Shown here piece by piece: positions 1-11,900 of a DNA stretch of 64,000 nt (position 1 is its first letter; each line of letters starts with the position of its first letter). The stretch comes from Tribonema minus (taxonomy: Eukaryota; Sar; Xanthophyceae; Tribonematales; Tribonemataceae), in contig JAFCMP010000067.1 in the NCBI GenBank assembly GCA_017506865.1, positions 286,614 to 350,613 on the forward strand, in the 5' to 3' direction. Both the position numbers and the translations under genes were made by a program. Below the pieces are notes generated by a model. It had not been told where the DNA came from, made no database searches, and was given only the letters and a program-made list of their open reading frames with translations.

Positions 1-912
1 CATGCTCACGGCAGGGGGGGGGGGGAGGGGGGGGGGGCATGACGAGGGACTGCACAGGGTCTGACTGGGCATAGCGAGCAGCGTGCGCGAATGCTCTGCA
101 AACGCTGCAGCAGCGGCGGCGGCGGCGCGCGCGGCGCGCGCGGCAGCGGCATGGCGGCGGCGGCGCGGCAGTGGTGGCATGCTGGCAGGGGCGCCGCGGC
201 CGCGGTGGCGGCGGCGCGGCGGCGGCAGCACTGCGAAAGCCTGGTCGCCAACGACTGCCGTCGTTGGCGTCTCGTGACTGGCGGGGCGCGGCTAGCGGGA
301 TGGTCGTGACGGCAGTCGTAGCAGTGAAGCGCAATGCGGGGGGCGACTGTGCATGGAGGGGTCTTTGCTGCGTCTGCGTCAAACTTGGAGGCGGCGGGGG
401 TCAAACGAGTGATGCCGTATGATTGTTGCCTGCGTGCATGCACCGGGCGCAGGTGTCCGGGATTGCCTAGCCTCGGGATCCCAAGGGCATGGCTCAATGT
501 GCGCTCCAACAGGGTTGGTAGGAAACGCTACTTTCCATGAGAGCGCGTTGCTGCAGCCGGTCGCGAGACGCGCGGCAGCGGTTGCAGAGAGCTGCAGTGG
601 GGAGCTCATGGCATCGCCTGCGTGCGCGCGCGCACGCGTCCGCGGATGGGTGCCGCATCCGCCGCCCCGCTGTTCCGCAGCAGCCACCAGGACCGGACGC
701 GCGGACGGTGCACAGCGGTACCTCAACTGCTCACTCACGACTGCGGCCGCCGCGCCCGCAGCTTCGCGCGTGCGGCCGCTCCTTCCCCCCCCACCATGCA
801 ATCAGTGCTCTCTTCCGTGTATGCGTGTTGTGGCGCGCTGCTGAACACTGCTGCTCCCCCCCGCTCCCCCCGCCCCCCCCCCTCCCCCCCACCCAACCAA
901 CCACCATGACAG
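1..912. other. No supported gene; likely intron or upstream flank of the kinase-RING gene
   Basis: This GC-rich stretch has no reading frame resembling a known protein. A C-rich tract at about 860-900 followed by a cag at 910-912 looks like the acceptor region of the first recognisable exon of the kinase-RING gene. The missing kinase N-lobe must therefore lie upstream of the window or be absent. Frames open across this region are alanine/arginine-rich and look like GC-composition artefacts. Confidence 0.5.
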
Positions 913-3900
913 TGGCTCGGCCCCTGCGCTGTGGAGGAGGCGCTGAGCGCGACGGCGCTGCGGCACTCCAACCTGCTGCCGCTGCTGGGCATCTGCCTGG
1001 ACCCCGAGTGGCCGTGCGCGGTGTACGCCTATATGCCCAACGGGTGAGACGCGCGTTGCACTCTGCACAAGGTATCCGTGTCAGTACATGCATCGCGCTG
1101 CGCGCAGTATATGCGCATCTACTGTACATGTATCCACGAATAGGTCGCGGATCTTCCGCCGTCGTCGGGCGGCGCACCGCACCGTGCGCGTCTCCCACAA
1201 GCTTCACCGCCGCCTCTGTTGTGCTGTCAAAGTCGTAGCTGACGTACGCGCAGCTGAGGGGCGGCACAAAGCTGTGTACCTCGCTCGTAAACGCTCTGAA
1301 GCCGCAATCAGGTCCTCCTCTCCACTCGCCCGCGGCGCCTCTCCCCGCCGCAGACTGCTGCGCTCACCGCCCCCCCGCCGCCGCCGCCGCCGCTGCCGCC
1401 GCCCGCGCGCGCACGCCCTCGCGCGACAGGTCCCTGGCGTTCCAGCTGCGGCGCAACGAGGGGCGGCGCGCGCTGCCGTGGCTGCGGCGCCTGGCCATCG
1501 CGTTCCAGGCGGTGCGCGCCGTGCGCTACCTGCACGAGGCGCAGGCGCAGCGGCCGCACTGGCGCGCGCGCGCCGCGCTGGGCCCGTTCCCCTCGTCCAA
1601 CGTGCTCCTCGACCTCGACTGGGTGAGGCGGCGCCTGCGTACGCGTGCTGCGATGCCGCTCTCGCAGGACTTTGCGCTGTTCCTGTCACGTCGGTCGCGT
1701 CGTGTTGTCGCGGCGGTGTGCATTGCGGGCGAGGTCGATGTTCGGGACTTCTCTGCGCCCGCACGTGCGGTTCGTTGCGGTCGCCGCGCGTGCTCGACAC
1801 GTCGGCTGCTGCCGCTTGGAACCGTCGCTGAGCCTCATCAAAAAGCGACCTGCGCGGACGCGCGTGGACGTGTCGTGCTCAGCAAGCCGGCTACGCCTTG
1901 TGCTCGGAGGCAGACTTCAAGCGCGATGGCGGCACGCGCCGCTGCACCCGACCTCAGCGGCGACTGTCGCGCGTGTCGCCGCTGTCAAACGCACCGCGCC
2001 ACCACACCACCGTCTCGTTATCGCCGGCAGCCCAGTTCCTTTAACTTGAACCCCCACGCGTGCCCTGCCGCCGCCGCCGCTGCCGCCGCCGCCGCCCCCC
2101 CCCCCCCTCCACGCAGTCTGTGCGGCTCCAGTGCGACAGCGCTGCGTGCGGCAGCGCCGGCGCGCCGCCCGCCGCCGCCGCCGCCGCCGACATGCATGGC
2201 CTCGGCGTCACGCTGCTGGAGCTGCTGATGGGGCGCCTAGATGCGGATGCGGGGGCCGCGGGGCTGGCGGCGCGCGCCGCGCAGGACCTGAGCGACGGCA
2301 CGCTGAGGAGCGCTGTGGTGAGTGATGAGGGGGCAGGGGGGTGGGGCACGGCGGCGGCGGCGGTGGCGGCGGCGGCGGCGCGCGTGCCGCGCGGCGCGGT
2401 CGCGTGCGCGCTGCCGGCGGTGCCCCTCAGCGGCAGCACCCGCAGCACTACGGATCCGGCCTGCAATATCTGTACAGTAGGGTTAGGGTTAGGGTTAGGG
2501 TTAGGGTTAGGGGTGCTTTCGTTCCATCACATCCACCCCACACCAGTTTCAGCAGCACTCCTACCAGCAGTACGTACCACCTGCAGTACCGTGTACCGCC
2601 ACGGCGGCGATCGCTGCGCCGGCGATGGCGTGCTGGTGGGCGCCGCGGCGACGGCGTGCTTTGCGGATGCGCTCGGCCGCGCTCATCCGCTTCTGCGTGT
2701 CTGCTCCCAGTGCAGTCCATATGCATGTACGTGCTTGATGCATCATATTACAGGCAAGCACACGCCAACATATACAAGTACTTCACAGCGCATGCTTCGA
2801 AGCATAACATGCATATTTTTCTGAAAATATCAAGTTGAAGATGGTGGTGGTCAATGCAGAGCTTGAAACTTGTTGTTTGGGATCTTCACCTTTCATGTAC
2901 ATGAAAGTGCTTTGAATTACACGTATCTTCTGAACAATACCGAACGCATCCTGACGCGCCGCCGCGCAGGACCCCCTGGCGGACTGGCCGCCGCACGTCG
3001 CGGCGTCGCTGGCGTGCCTCGCGCTCGGCTGCGCCGCCGCCGCGGCCTCCCCGCCGGCGCCGCTGCAGCAGCAGGTGCCGCGCGACCTGGAGGTGGGGCT
3101 CTACCACCTGCTGCTCGGCTGCTGCAGCGGCGGGCCCGCGAGCCTTGAGGCGCTCGTCGCGCCGGCGTGCGGGCCGCGCTGCGCGCTGTGCATGAGCCAG
3201 CCGCGCGAGACGCGCTTCGTGCCGTGCCTGCACAGGTGAGCAGGGGCGGCGGTGCAGCGGGGGCGGGCGCTGCCAGCGGCGGCGCCGCGCCGCAGCAGCG
3301 ATGATAGGCTTGTTGCTGCGTGAAGTAGATGTGCGCGCGCGGTGGTGTTGTGGCGTTCGCTGGTTGCACACGGGAGGCTTTGCTTAGGGTTAGGGTTAGG
3401 AGCGTCCCTGCTGCTGCCATCTGTCTAGGCGGGCGCCGCACGTGCACCAGCTCGACGCCGGCATCCGAACGCGGCCCGCGCCCAGTGTGCTACGATTCGC
3501 CTACGCCTGCAGTGGCGGTCTTCGTTGATGTTCTGCCGATGACCATCACAGCATCCGCCCACTTTGCTTGCGCTGATGACTGCGTCCTTGCCTGGCCTTG
3601 TTGGACAGGGCTCATGCGTGTGCGCCGCTGCCGCACGCGGCAGCGTTGCCTCGATGCCGCATTCGCCGCCGCCGTGCGCAGCCTCCACCCCCTCGATGAT
3701 TCAACCCCAACACCTGTACCACAACTCCAGCCGTTTCGCACGTGCTCACGCCGCCCTTCCTCCGCTTGTCGCGCGTACCGTCGCTGCCGCCGCCGCTGCT
3801 GCTGCTGCCGCCGCCGCTGCGCGCGCCAGCGTCGCGTGCCGGGAGTGCGCGTCGTACCTGTACCTGGAGGAGGAGGGGTGCCCGATAGAGGGCTGCGCGA

Positions 3901-3992
3901 TCCGCGCCATCGAGTTCGTGGCGCTGCACGAGAGCGTGTACACGTCCGCGGCGGCGCAGGCGCTGCTCGCCGTCCCGGCGCCGCCCATGTAG
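913..3992 (+). CDS. Receptor-like (pseudo)kinase fused to a C-terminal RING finger, 5' partial
   Basis: Five exons splice in frame: about 913-1043, 1430-1622, 2117-2317, 2970-3235 and 3830-3992 (stop). Exon 1 encodes LRHSNLLPLLGIC and the hinge YMPNG, which joins exactly to SLAFQL of exon 2, as in receptor-like and Pelle/IRAK kinases. Exon 2 gives RYLHEAQ and SSNVLLDLDW (subdomain VI). Exon 3 gives MHGLGVTLLELLMGR (subdomain IX). Exon 4 holds LADWPPHVAASLACLALGC, the end of the C-lobe. Across the exon 4/5 junction lies a RING: CALC, then CLHSVACREC, then CPIEGC. The HRD catalytic loop reads LGPF and no DFG is present, so the kinase is probably inactive and the protein is more likely a ubiquitin ligase with a scaffold-like kinase fold. 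Kinase plus ligase resembles plant RLCK/U-box proteins, but here the ligase part is a RING. The N-lobe, with glycine loop and VAIK lysine, is not in the window. The first acceptor is uncertain (913 or 937). Confidence 0.75.
2478..2513 (+). repeat. Intronic TTAGGG array
   Basis: About six perfect tandem TTAGGG units lie 160 bases downstream of the donor of the third kinase-RING exon, in sense orientation. The sequence is telomere-like but interstitial. Confidence 0.95.
3384..3400 (+). repeat. Short intronic TTAGGG repeat
   Basis: Nearly three TTAGGG units lie 150 bases downstream of the donor of exon 4 of the kinase-RING gene, again in sense orientation. Confidence 0.9.
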
Positions 3993-5970
3993 CCAGCAGC
4001 AGCAGCATCGGCGGCCCGCCGTCTCGTACAGACGCGAGGCTGCGTGCGCCTGTCAGCGCTGCTGCTGATGGGATCTGCGGGGCAGCAATGTGGGGACGTG
4101 CACGCGGCGGCCACCTTCTCGGCGCTGCCCGTGCGTAGCGCCTACGTACTGCGCCGTCGAAGGCGGTGCGGCCCCGTGTGCGCATGTGTGGCAGCGCTGC
4201 GCGCGCTCCTCCGGCTGCACCGCTGTGCAGCTGATGCAGCTCTTTGGGCGTCTCCCAACGGCGACAGCAACCGCGTGCATATGTTGGCCACAAGGCGCCG
4301 CTGGTGCGGTGCGCGTGTGTCGTCGTTTCGGCTGCGCGTTGCACGCGCACGCGGCCGCAGCCGCGCGGCTGCAGCAGCGACTGCGGCAGTCACCGGCCAC
4401 ACAAGGGCTCGCGTCAGTGCGCTGGGGCGCTTAAACCTGCCAGCGGCATTCGGCATGCGAGACGGCGCGCTGTGCTGCCGCTGCCGTGGCGCGCGTGCAC
4501 GCGCAGCCTCCGCTGGCAGCGCCGCGAACATCGGCAGCTGCCGTCGCCGCATCAATCAGCGCGCTGACGCGTTTGCCACGACGGCGCGGCGGCGCCGCGG
4601 GCGGCGGTGGCCTCCATGGGTGGAACCTACTTAGAGCATGGCTCCTGGCGCGATGTGCTGCCGTAGCGCGCACCGCCGCCAGCGCCGCACGCTGCATTAG
4701 AAGCCCGGCGCGTGCGCACGCACTGCCGCCACCCTCGCCGATGCACACAAATGGCAGTGGGCGTGCGCGGCGCCGCTGTCGTGCACGCAGTCGCTGAGGT
4801 GGGCGACAGGGCCTGCCGCCCGCGCGGGGGGCACCCATCAGCAGCTTCAAGAGCAGTCTGGTGCGTGCACTGATACGTATTAACTGAGGCACAGGGGGCG
4901 CTGTGAACGGCAGCAACCCCCCCGCCCGTAGATGCCATGGCACTTGCAAGTAGACCAGCGCGTCTGCTCAAGAGAGCAGTTGTTGTTGCGCTGGGCACAA
5001 ACCCGCGACAGCGGTACCATGTGCATGCATGCCGTCCCGCATCATTCGTCGCTGTTACAGTATATGACGGCACCCTGTTGCATTCCGTCTTGGGCGGTTG
5101 CCTGCCGTTTCACCTGAGGCATGTGCACACATGCCGGACCGCCGCTATTGAGCATACTGGCAGTACGGCTCGCGGCGCCGATCCTGGACCCTTTCGACGA
5201 TACGTGTGATTTCTGCTGCTGCTGTGCGCTTCGTGACGTTCTTTTTTTCTCTCTGTGCAGTCCAAGAAGTGCGGGCAGTCTCGCAGAGGCGTTCTGTCTC
5301 GCTGTGCTCTATGGTGGAGTGTGACCTCGTCTGCGTTTGCCCCGCTTGTGGCAAAACCAGTGCAGAAAGCTTGTGTAATGAATAGATGATACCGGGGCTG
5401 CACTTACTTTTGCTTTCTTGTCTGTTTTGACTCTGCACGTTTCCGCCATGCTGTTTGCACCCTACCTCTTGGAGCAGCACAACCTGCCTGTTTCATGTCT
5501 GGTGTAGCAGAGGAAGCGCACTTCACCCGCGTGACGTGCGCACACTGGCGTTCTGAGGCTGAGCGTTGCACAAGTCAAAGTAGCAGCAATGAGCGCGAAG
5601 ACGTGCACACTGTCGCATACATAGGTGTGGCATGTTGTGTTTTAGAGATGCCCGTGAAACCTTACTGTGCTCTGGACGTTCGCCTGTGATGATGCGACAA
5701 TGATGCCGTGTACCGCGCTGCTGTGCACATCATGCGGTCGCCAAGCGTCAGGGCAGTAGACTCCAGAATATGCTATGAGCATCGCCGTGCACGCAATAAA
5801 AGCACGCGTCCGCTCTGGCGCGCGTCGCCGCAACATCACATGCTGTGACGCACCACCCCCAGAAACACAAGCGGCCAAACAGCATCAACAAAACCGAAGA
5901 ACAGACCCCCCGATCCCAAAAGTTCCTCATTACCGCCAAGCACGCGCAGTCCCAGCGTACGCTTTGCGCG
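3993..5970. other. Intergenic, no supported gene (between two convergent genes)
   Basis: The kinase-RING gene ends at 3992 and ArgRS ends at 5971 on the other strand, so this interval holds both 3' flanks. Long frames here are alanine/arginine-rich and match nothing I recognise. A T-rich tract followed by gtgcag near 5245-5260 resembles an acceptor, but no coding exon follows it. Confidence 0.6.
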
Positions 5971-8900
5971 TTAAATCTGGTAGAGCGGCGTGAGACCCAG
6001 CAGCTCCATGACCTTGCGCATGACGGCGCCCGTCGCCTCGCACAGCAGGAGGCGGCTGTCGCGCTCCGCGCTGTGCAGCACGTGGCAGTTGGTGACAAAG
6101 TCCGTGAAGCGCGTCGACAGCTGGTACAGGTACTCGCACAGGCGGTTCGGCAGGAGGTCGCGCAGGAAGTCCTGGACGACGTCCGTGAACTGCAAGCAGG
6201 CGGAGGCGAGGGGAGGCGCGCAGAAATGAGGCCCGTGTTGAGCTCGTGCAGACAGGTCATGTTGAGCTCGCGGCACGTCGAGCGACGCGTGCTTGTCACG
6301 AGGCTGTGGGTGTGCAGAGGCGGCCTCGACGACGTCCGTGAACTGCGCAGCGGGAGGCGACGAGAGGAGGCGTGCGCAGAAACACAACAAAACTCGTGTC
6401 GAGAGCTCACGTAGACGCTGCACAGCGGAGCGACGCGTGCTTGGTAAGAGTCTTTGCGCTCTGAGTGCGGCCAGTGCGCAAGCCTGCGCCCCAGCTGCCG
6501 TGTCTTAGCGCATCGTGAGCATAGGCGCGCGCGGAGAAGGAGCTTGTGGTGAACTCATGCAGACGCGGCATGTCGAGCGACATGTGCGTGCTAAGAGGCT
6601 TTGGACTTTTTGAGCGAGCCCTTGCGCTAGCCGGCGCACCAGCTGCCGTGCCCTCACGCGTCGTGAGCGTAGCACTGTCAGTGGCCTCGATTTGTCGACT
6701 GCAGTTGCAGCTGCGGTGCAGGCGAGCAACTGTCCAAGTGCCATGCGCCGAGCGCGCATTGACGCGACCACTGAAGCTTGCGAGGCTGCAGCCGCGTGAG
6801 CTCGACGCCAGAACGCGCGGAGCGCTGTGCTCCAGTGTCATCCAGGCGTAGCACGACGCAAGCGCGCGAGTTGTGCTCAATCGTCAGCGGCCTGCACGCG
6901 TTCGCAACGGCGCCTCGCGCCTGGCGCACACGCGCGGGGAGCCGCATGCGCCCGGCGCATTTGCGCGCCGTACTGACCTCGGCCTAAGCCCTAGCCCAAA
7001 CCCTGCTTGCAACCTGACCCTCGCCCGAACGTTGACCCCCCCCTGAAACGCGAATGCCGCTCAACGCTGTAAAGTGCCGCATGGGTTGAAGCCGTGCTCA
7101 CCTTGACCCTGGCGCTAGCTCTGCGCCCAGCCCTACGCCTACCCTCGGTCACCTGCACGAGCTTGGACGCGAGTGTCCCCACCAAAGGGATAGGGCTATA
7201 CCCCAGCCCTTGCCCTCAATACTGGGTCCTGATCCACATCCTCATGCCAACCGTAAGCCTAGCCGCTCACATGCAAAAGCTCGACCGCCAGTGCGCGCTC
7301 GGCGTCGTGACGCCGCCGCGAAACCTGCAGCCGTGCTCACTCTACACCTCAACCCTTGTCCCGAACCTGGCCCTACGCTAAATCCTACTGTAAGTCTCAT
7401 CCACTCACCTGCATGAGCTCGAACGCGAGCGCGCGCTCCGCGTCGTGCGCGAGCGTGATGGGCACGCCGCTCGCCAGCAGGTCGGGCACGCGCGCGCCCT
7501 GCTCATCCGCCGCCTTGCGCAGGATGCTGCAGAGGCGCGCGTGCGCGAACTGCAGGTAGACGGCCGTGTTGCCGCGCGTGTCGAGCATGCGGTCGTAGCT
7601 GAAGACGTAGTTGGTCGCCGGGTGCTGGCGCAGGTCAAAGTACTTGACGGCTCCGTAGCCGATGGCCGCGGCGGCTGCGGCGGCGGTGGCAGCAGCGGTA
7701 GCAGCGGCGGCGGCCGAGAGTGAGCGTTCGAGCAGGGATGGGCTGGTGTTCACTCTGTACTGTATGAGGCGTTGCGTGTTCACGGCCTGCTCGTGCGCAA
7801 GCGAGAAGGAAACCAGAGCTGGCGGGGTGCGATTCCCTGAGCTAGGCGCACATATTCTCCAACAGAAGGCAACCAAAAGTCTCAGACTTTGTGAGGTTGT
7901 AGAGCTGGATGCGGCGGCGGCGCGGCGCCCGCAGCGCATCAGCAGCAGCGGCGGCAGCGGCGGCGGCTCACCTTCGTCCACCTTCTCCGGCGACAGCGGC
8001 GACTTGCCGGAGGCGACGCGCTCGACCAGGGTGGCGTGCATGCGCTTGACCGCCTCGTCCAGCAAGTCCACCTGCGTGGCAGTTACAGACAGTTACAGAC
8101 AGTTACAGAAGGTTTAGCGCCAGCGGCAGTTGAGTCATCATCGGCAGGGGGCGCGCACGCCAGGCGCGCATGAGTGCAGATGGTGTGTCGTGAGGACGCG
8201 CAGCGGGCGCGGGGGGCCAGCGGCGGAGGAATGCAGACGGCGCCCACCCCCTCCCTTCCCCCTGCCGCTCCTGCGATGCAACAAGGCGCAGAGTCACTGC
8301 TTGTGCATGCCGCAACACTAGTGTGAATTGGTATTGGTCGGCGACGTGCGTGTTGATGGGCATCTCACACACCAGCACTCGCGGACAACCTAACCCTAAC
8401 CCTAACTTTTTAAGTAACACAGCCTGTCACAAGTTGTGCAGAGGGCAGCACTCACGAACTGTACAGGGCGTGTCAGACGCCGCACACAGGGTGTGTTGAC
8501 TGCCCTCCAAGGAGAGGTGGGTCAGGGTTAGGGTAAGGGTTAGCTTAGCTAACCCAAACCCTAAATGCCAACCCTAACTCTAAGCATGCGCACGCAGCGA
8601 GCGCACGCAGCAAGCACACGCAGCAGCCACGGGTATGTTGACTGCCCTGCGTGGAGACGTGGGTCAGGAATGAGATGGAAGTTAGCTAACCCCACCCTAA
8701 CCTCGACCTTAACTCCAACCCCAGCCCTAACCCTGATCATACGGACGCAGGGCAGGGCGCACACACGCACCAGCCGCACGGTGTCGCCGCTGCGCGACTT
8801 GAAACGCTTGCCGTCCAAACCCAACCCCAACCCTAATCATGCACACGCAAGGCGCACGCCTGCAATTATACTTCCACACAAGGGAAGAATACTAAACACT

Positions 8901-11900
8901 AGCTAAATACATGGCGTATTTTCAGAACATACACCAGAGTAAAATTTGGTTGATAATAACGTTGGCGAGAGCAGGATCTGCACTTCACGCACCAGTCGCA
9001 CGGTGTCGCCGCTGCGCGACTTGAAGCGCTTGCTGTCCCTAACCCTAACCTTAACCCTAACCCTCATCATATGCACGCAGGGCAGGGCGCACACGCACCA
9101 GCCGCACGGTGTCGCCGCTGCGCGACTTGAAGCGCTTGCCGTCCTCGCCCTGCACCACGCCAAAGCCGACGTGCTCGAGGCGCTGCGCGGACGCGTCCTG
9201 CAGCCAGCCGCACGCCTTGGCCGCCTGGGCAACGCACACGGCACCAAAGAACGCGGCATGATCAGCATTGGTGATGGAAAGCATGGCGATGTGCACGCAG
9301 GGGCATGATGCAAGGGGTCGGCAGCGTCGGTCGCGAGCGGCCAGTGCGCGCATGGGAGCGCCGCAACACGCGGCACTCACGCCGCGATCTCGATCGGCCA
9401 CCGGGTCGTCGACTCCCAGAAGCTGCCGCAGGTGCAGCGCGGCGCGCGCGCGTGCGTATGGTGCGTGAGTCGCCCACGTGCGAGCTGCGCTGATTGACGA
9501 GCAGACGCAACGCGAGGGCACCGCTGCGGGCCGCGCAACAGGACGACAGTGATGTGAGCGTAACGTGTGCTGTCGCTATGGACGCGCTGCAAGGACGAGA
9601 TGGCGCCTCACGGCCAGCACGTGAAGCATTACGGTGCGTGCTGCGGCAGTCGGAGCAGTGCACAAGATGATGCGATAGCCTGCAGGAGTGAGCTGCGGCA
9701 ACTACAAACATGACTCGCTTCTGCTTCGAGTTGAGTAGACTTGCTTCACGTTGAGCCCCTGCGCTGATGTATGTGCAGCACATTGCATGCCTCCAATCAC
9801 GTCGGTGACAAAGGTCACCCAACCAAAGCCGCCGAGCTGATTGAGGCAGGAGTCCACTGCTGCCATGTCGACACTCTACTCTACTTCAAGTGCAACTGTC
9901 ACGGCGACGCACCTCAAAGACCATGTCAAAGTGCAAGCGCTGGCCCGCATCGGTGACGTAGATACCCAGTCGCGGCTAGTTCAAGTTCAACTGCCACAAG
10001 TGACGCACCTCAAAGACCACAAGTCGAAGTGCGAGCGCTGCCCCGCGTCGGTGACGAAGATGCAGGTGAGCGTGTCGAGGCATCGAATCACGGTCATTAT
10101 TCAAAATTGCTCTGAGTTCAAGCTCTATTTCTAGATCAACTGCCACAAGTGACGCACCTTGAAGACCAATGGTCGAAGTGCCAGCGCTGCCCTGCGTCGG
10201 TAACGTGGATGACCCAGTCGCAGCTACTTCAAGATCAACTGCCACAAGTGACGCACCTCGAAGACCATGTCGAAGTGCGAGCGCTGCCCCGCGTCGGTGA
10301 CGTAGATGACCCAGTCGCAGCCGAGCGCATTGAGGCATTAAATCACGGTCGTAATCTAACACTGCTCTAAATTCGAGCTTCACTGCAAGCTCAACTGCAA
10401 CAGTGACACACCTCGAAGACCATGTCGAAGTGCGAGCGCTGCCCCGCGTCGGTGACGTAGATGACCCAGTCGCAGCCGAGCGTGTTGAGGCGGTAGTCCA
10501 CGGCCGTCATGTCCGTGGAGTCGTAGCCGTAGCCGCCGTCCGACTTGCGCACGATGAGCGGGTACGTGAAGCCGTCCAGCATGCACACCGTCGCGCCGCC
10601 CTCGACCTGTCGAGCGATGCGCAATGGGCGCGCGCCGGGGAGGGGGAGTGAGGTTGTGGGGCATGTATACTATATTGATGCATTGACTACTCCGTACATG
10701 GACCATATGTCTGAGGGTGTGTGGAGCCGTCCAGCATGCACACCGTCGCGCCGCCCTCGCTCGACCTGCGGTACGATGCGCAATATCAAGGGACGCGAGG
10801 GGAGAGGGACGAGGTGGGTCGGTAGGGCACGTAGAGTATTCAATATGTCTGAATAACGTGGAGCCCTCCAGCATGTGCATCATTGCGCAGCCCTCGACCC
10901 GCCATGCAATGAGCACCATCAAGAGGGGCGCGCGGTGAGGTCCCTCAACGAACACATGAGCGCAACTTCGACGAGCGACTTTGACTAGAGCAGACGGGGC
11001 GCGCCCTCGCACCGTGTGCAGCCCCTCTTGTGCATCTCGCCAAAGGTGCCGGCTATCACCTACCCTGGCCCTTACCCTACTTAAGGCGGACGTGAGAGTG
11101 GCTACAACGGGCTTCAACGAGAGCAGATGAGCCGCGCCCGCGCACCTTGAGCAGCCCCTTCTCGTTCATCTTGTTGAGCATGCCGGATGTCACCTACCCT
11201 AACCCCAATCCTACTTGCGGACGTGAGAAGGCGACTTCAATGATAGCACATGGTGTTCAACGAGAGCACGTGGGGCGCGCCCGCGCACCTTGAGCAGCCC
11301 CTTCGCCTCCATCTTGTCGAGCGTGCCGGGGATCATCTTGTTGTAGAAAGACTCGCCGCACTCCTCCAGGCGCACGCCGAGCCGGTCGTACACCTAAGAC
11401 GCGCGCGGGGGGGGAAAGGGGGTGTGGCACAGCGCTCAGCGCTCGGCGCCACGGGCAAGCGCGGTGCAGCACAACACAACGATTTTTGAAGTATGACATT
11501 CAGAACGCGCCCGGCCTGTGCAACACTTGCGGTTCAGGCGCAAGAGCGGTGACCATGTGTACGACCGCATCTGCCTGCCATGTAGAAGGACGGCCTTTGC
11601 CGTCCTTAGTGTCGGGGCTAGGGTTAGGACGGACAGCGCCAGCTGATGCTAGCCCCACTGAAAGAAGTGGACTGCGTCGGCTAACCCTGACCTTGACCTT
11701 ACCCTAACCCTGACCTGCCAACGGCGATGGTAGGGCGTGAGGGATGCTGAAGACAGTAAAGGTCATGAGTTGAAGGCTATGAGTTGCGACTACCGTCGTG
11801 CGACGTTCCCGCTGGCGCGACGCGCGGCTGAAGCACGCCGACATCGCGCACTTCATGGCGCGGTATTGCAGACCTTGACGCATACACTCGCACAGCAAGG

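Noticed and set aside
6-844. Overlapping long open frames at the window start on both strands
   Set aside because: All are Ala/Arg/Pro-rich with no domain and overlap each other in several frames, as expected from about 65 percent GC.
2478-2513. TTAGGG array as a chromosome end
   Set aside because: It is short, lies inside an intron with coding exons on both sides, and similar tracts recur across 34 kb, so it is interstitial.
5230-5260. T-rich tract plus gtgcag as an acceptor of an extra gene
   Set aside because: The sequence that follows gives no recognisable protein in any frame and no matching donor could be assigned.
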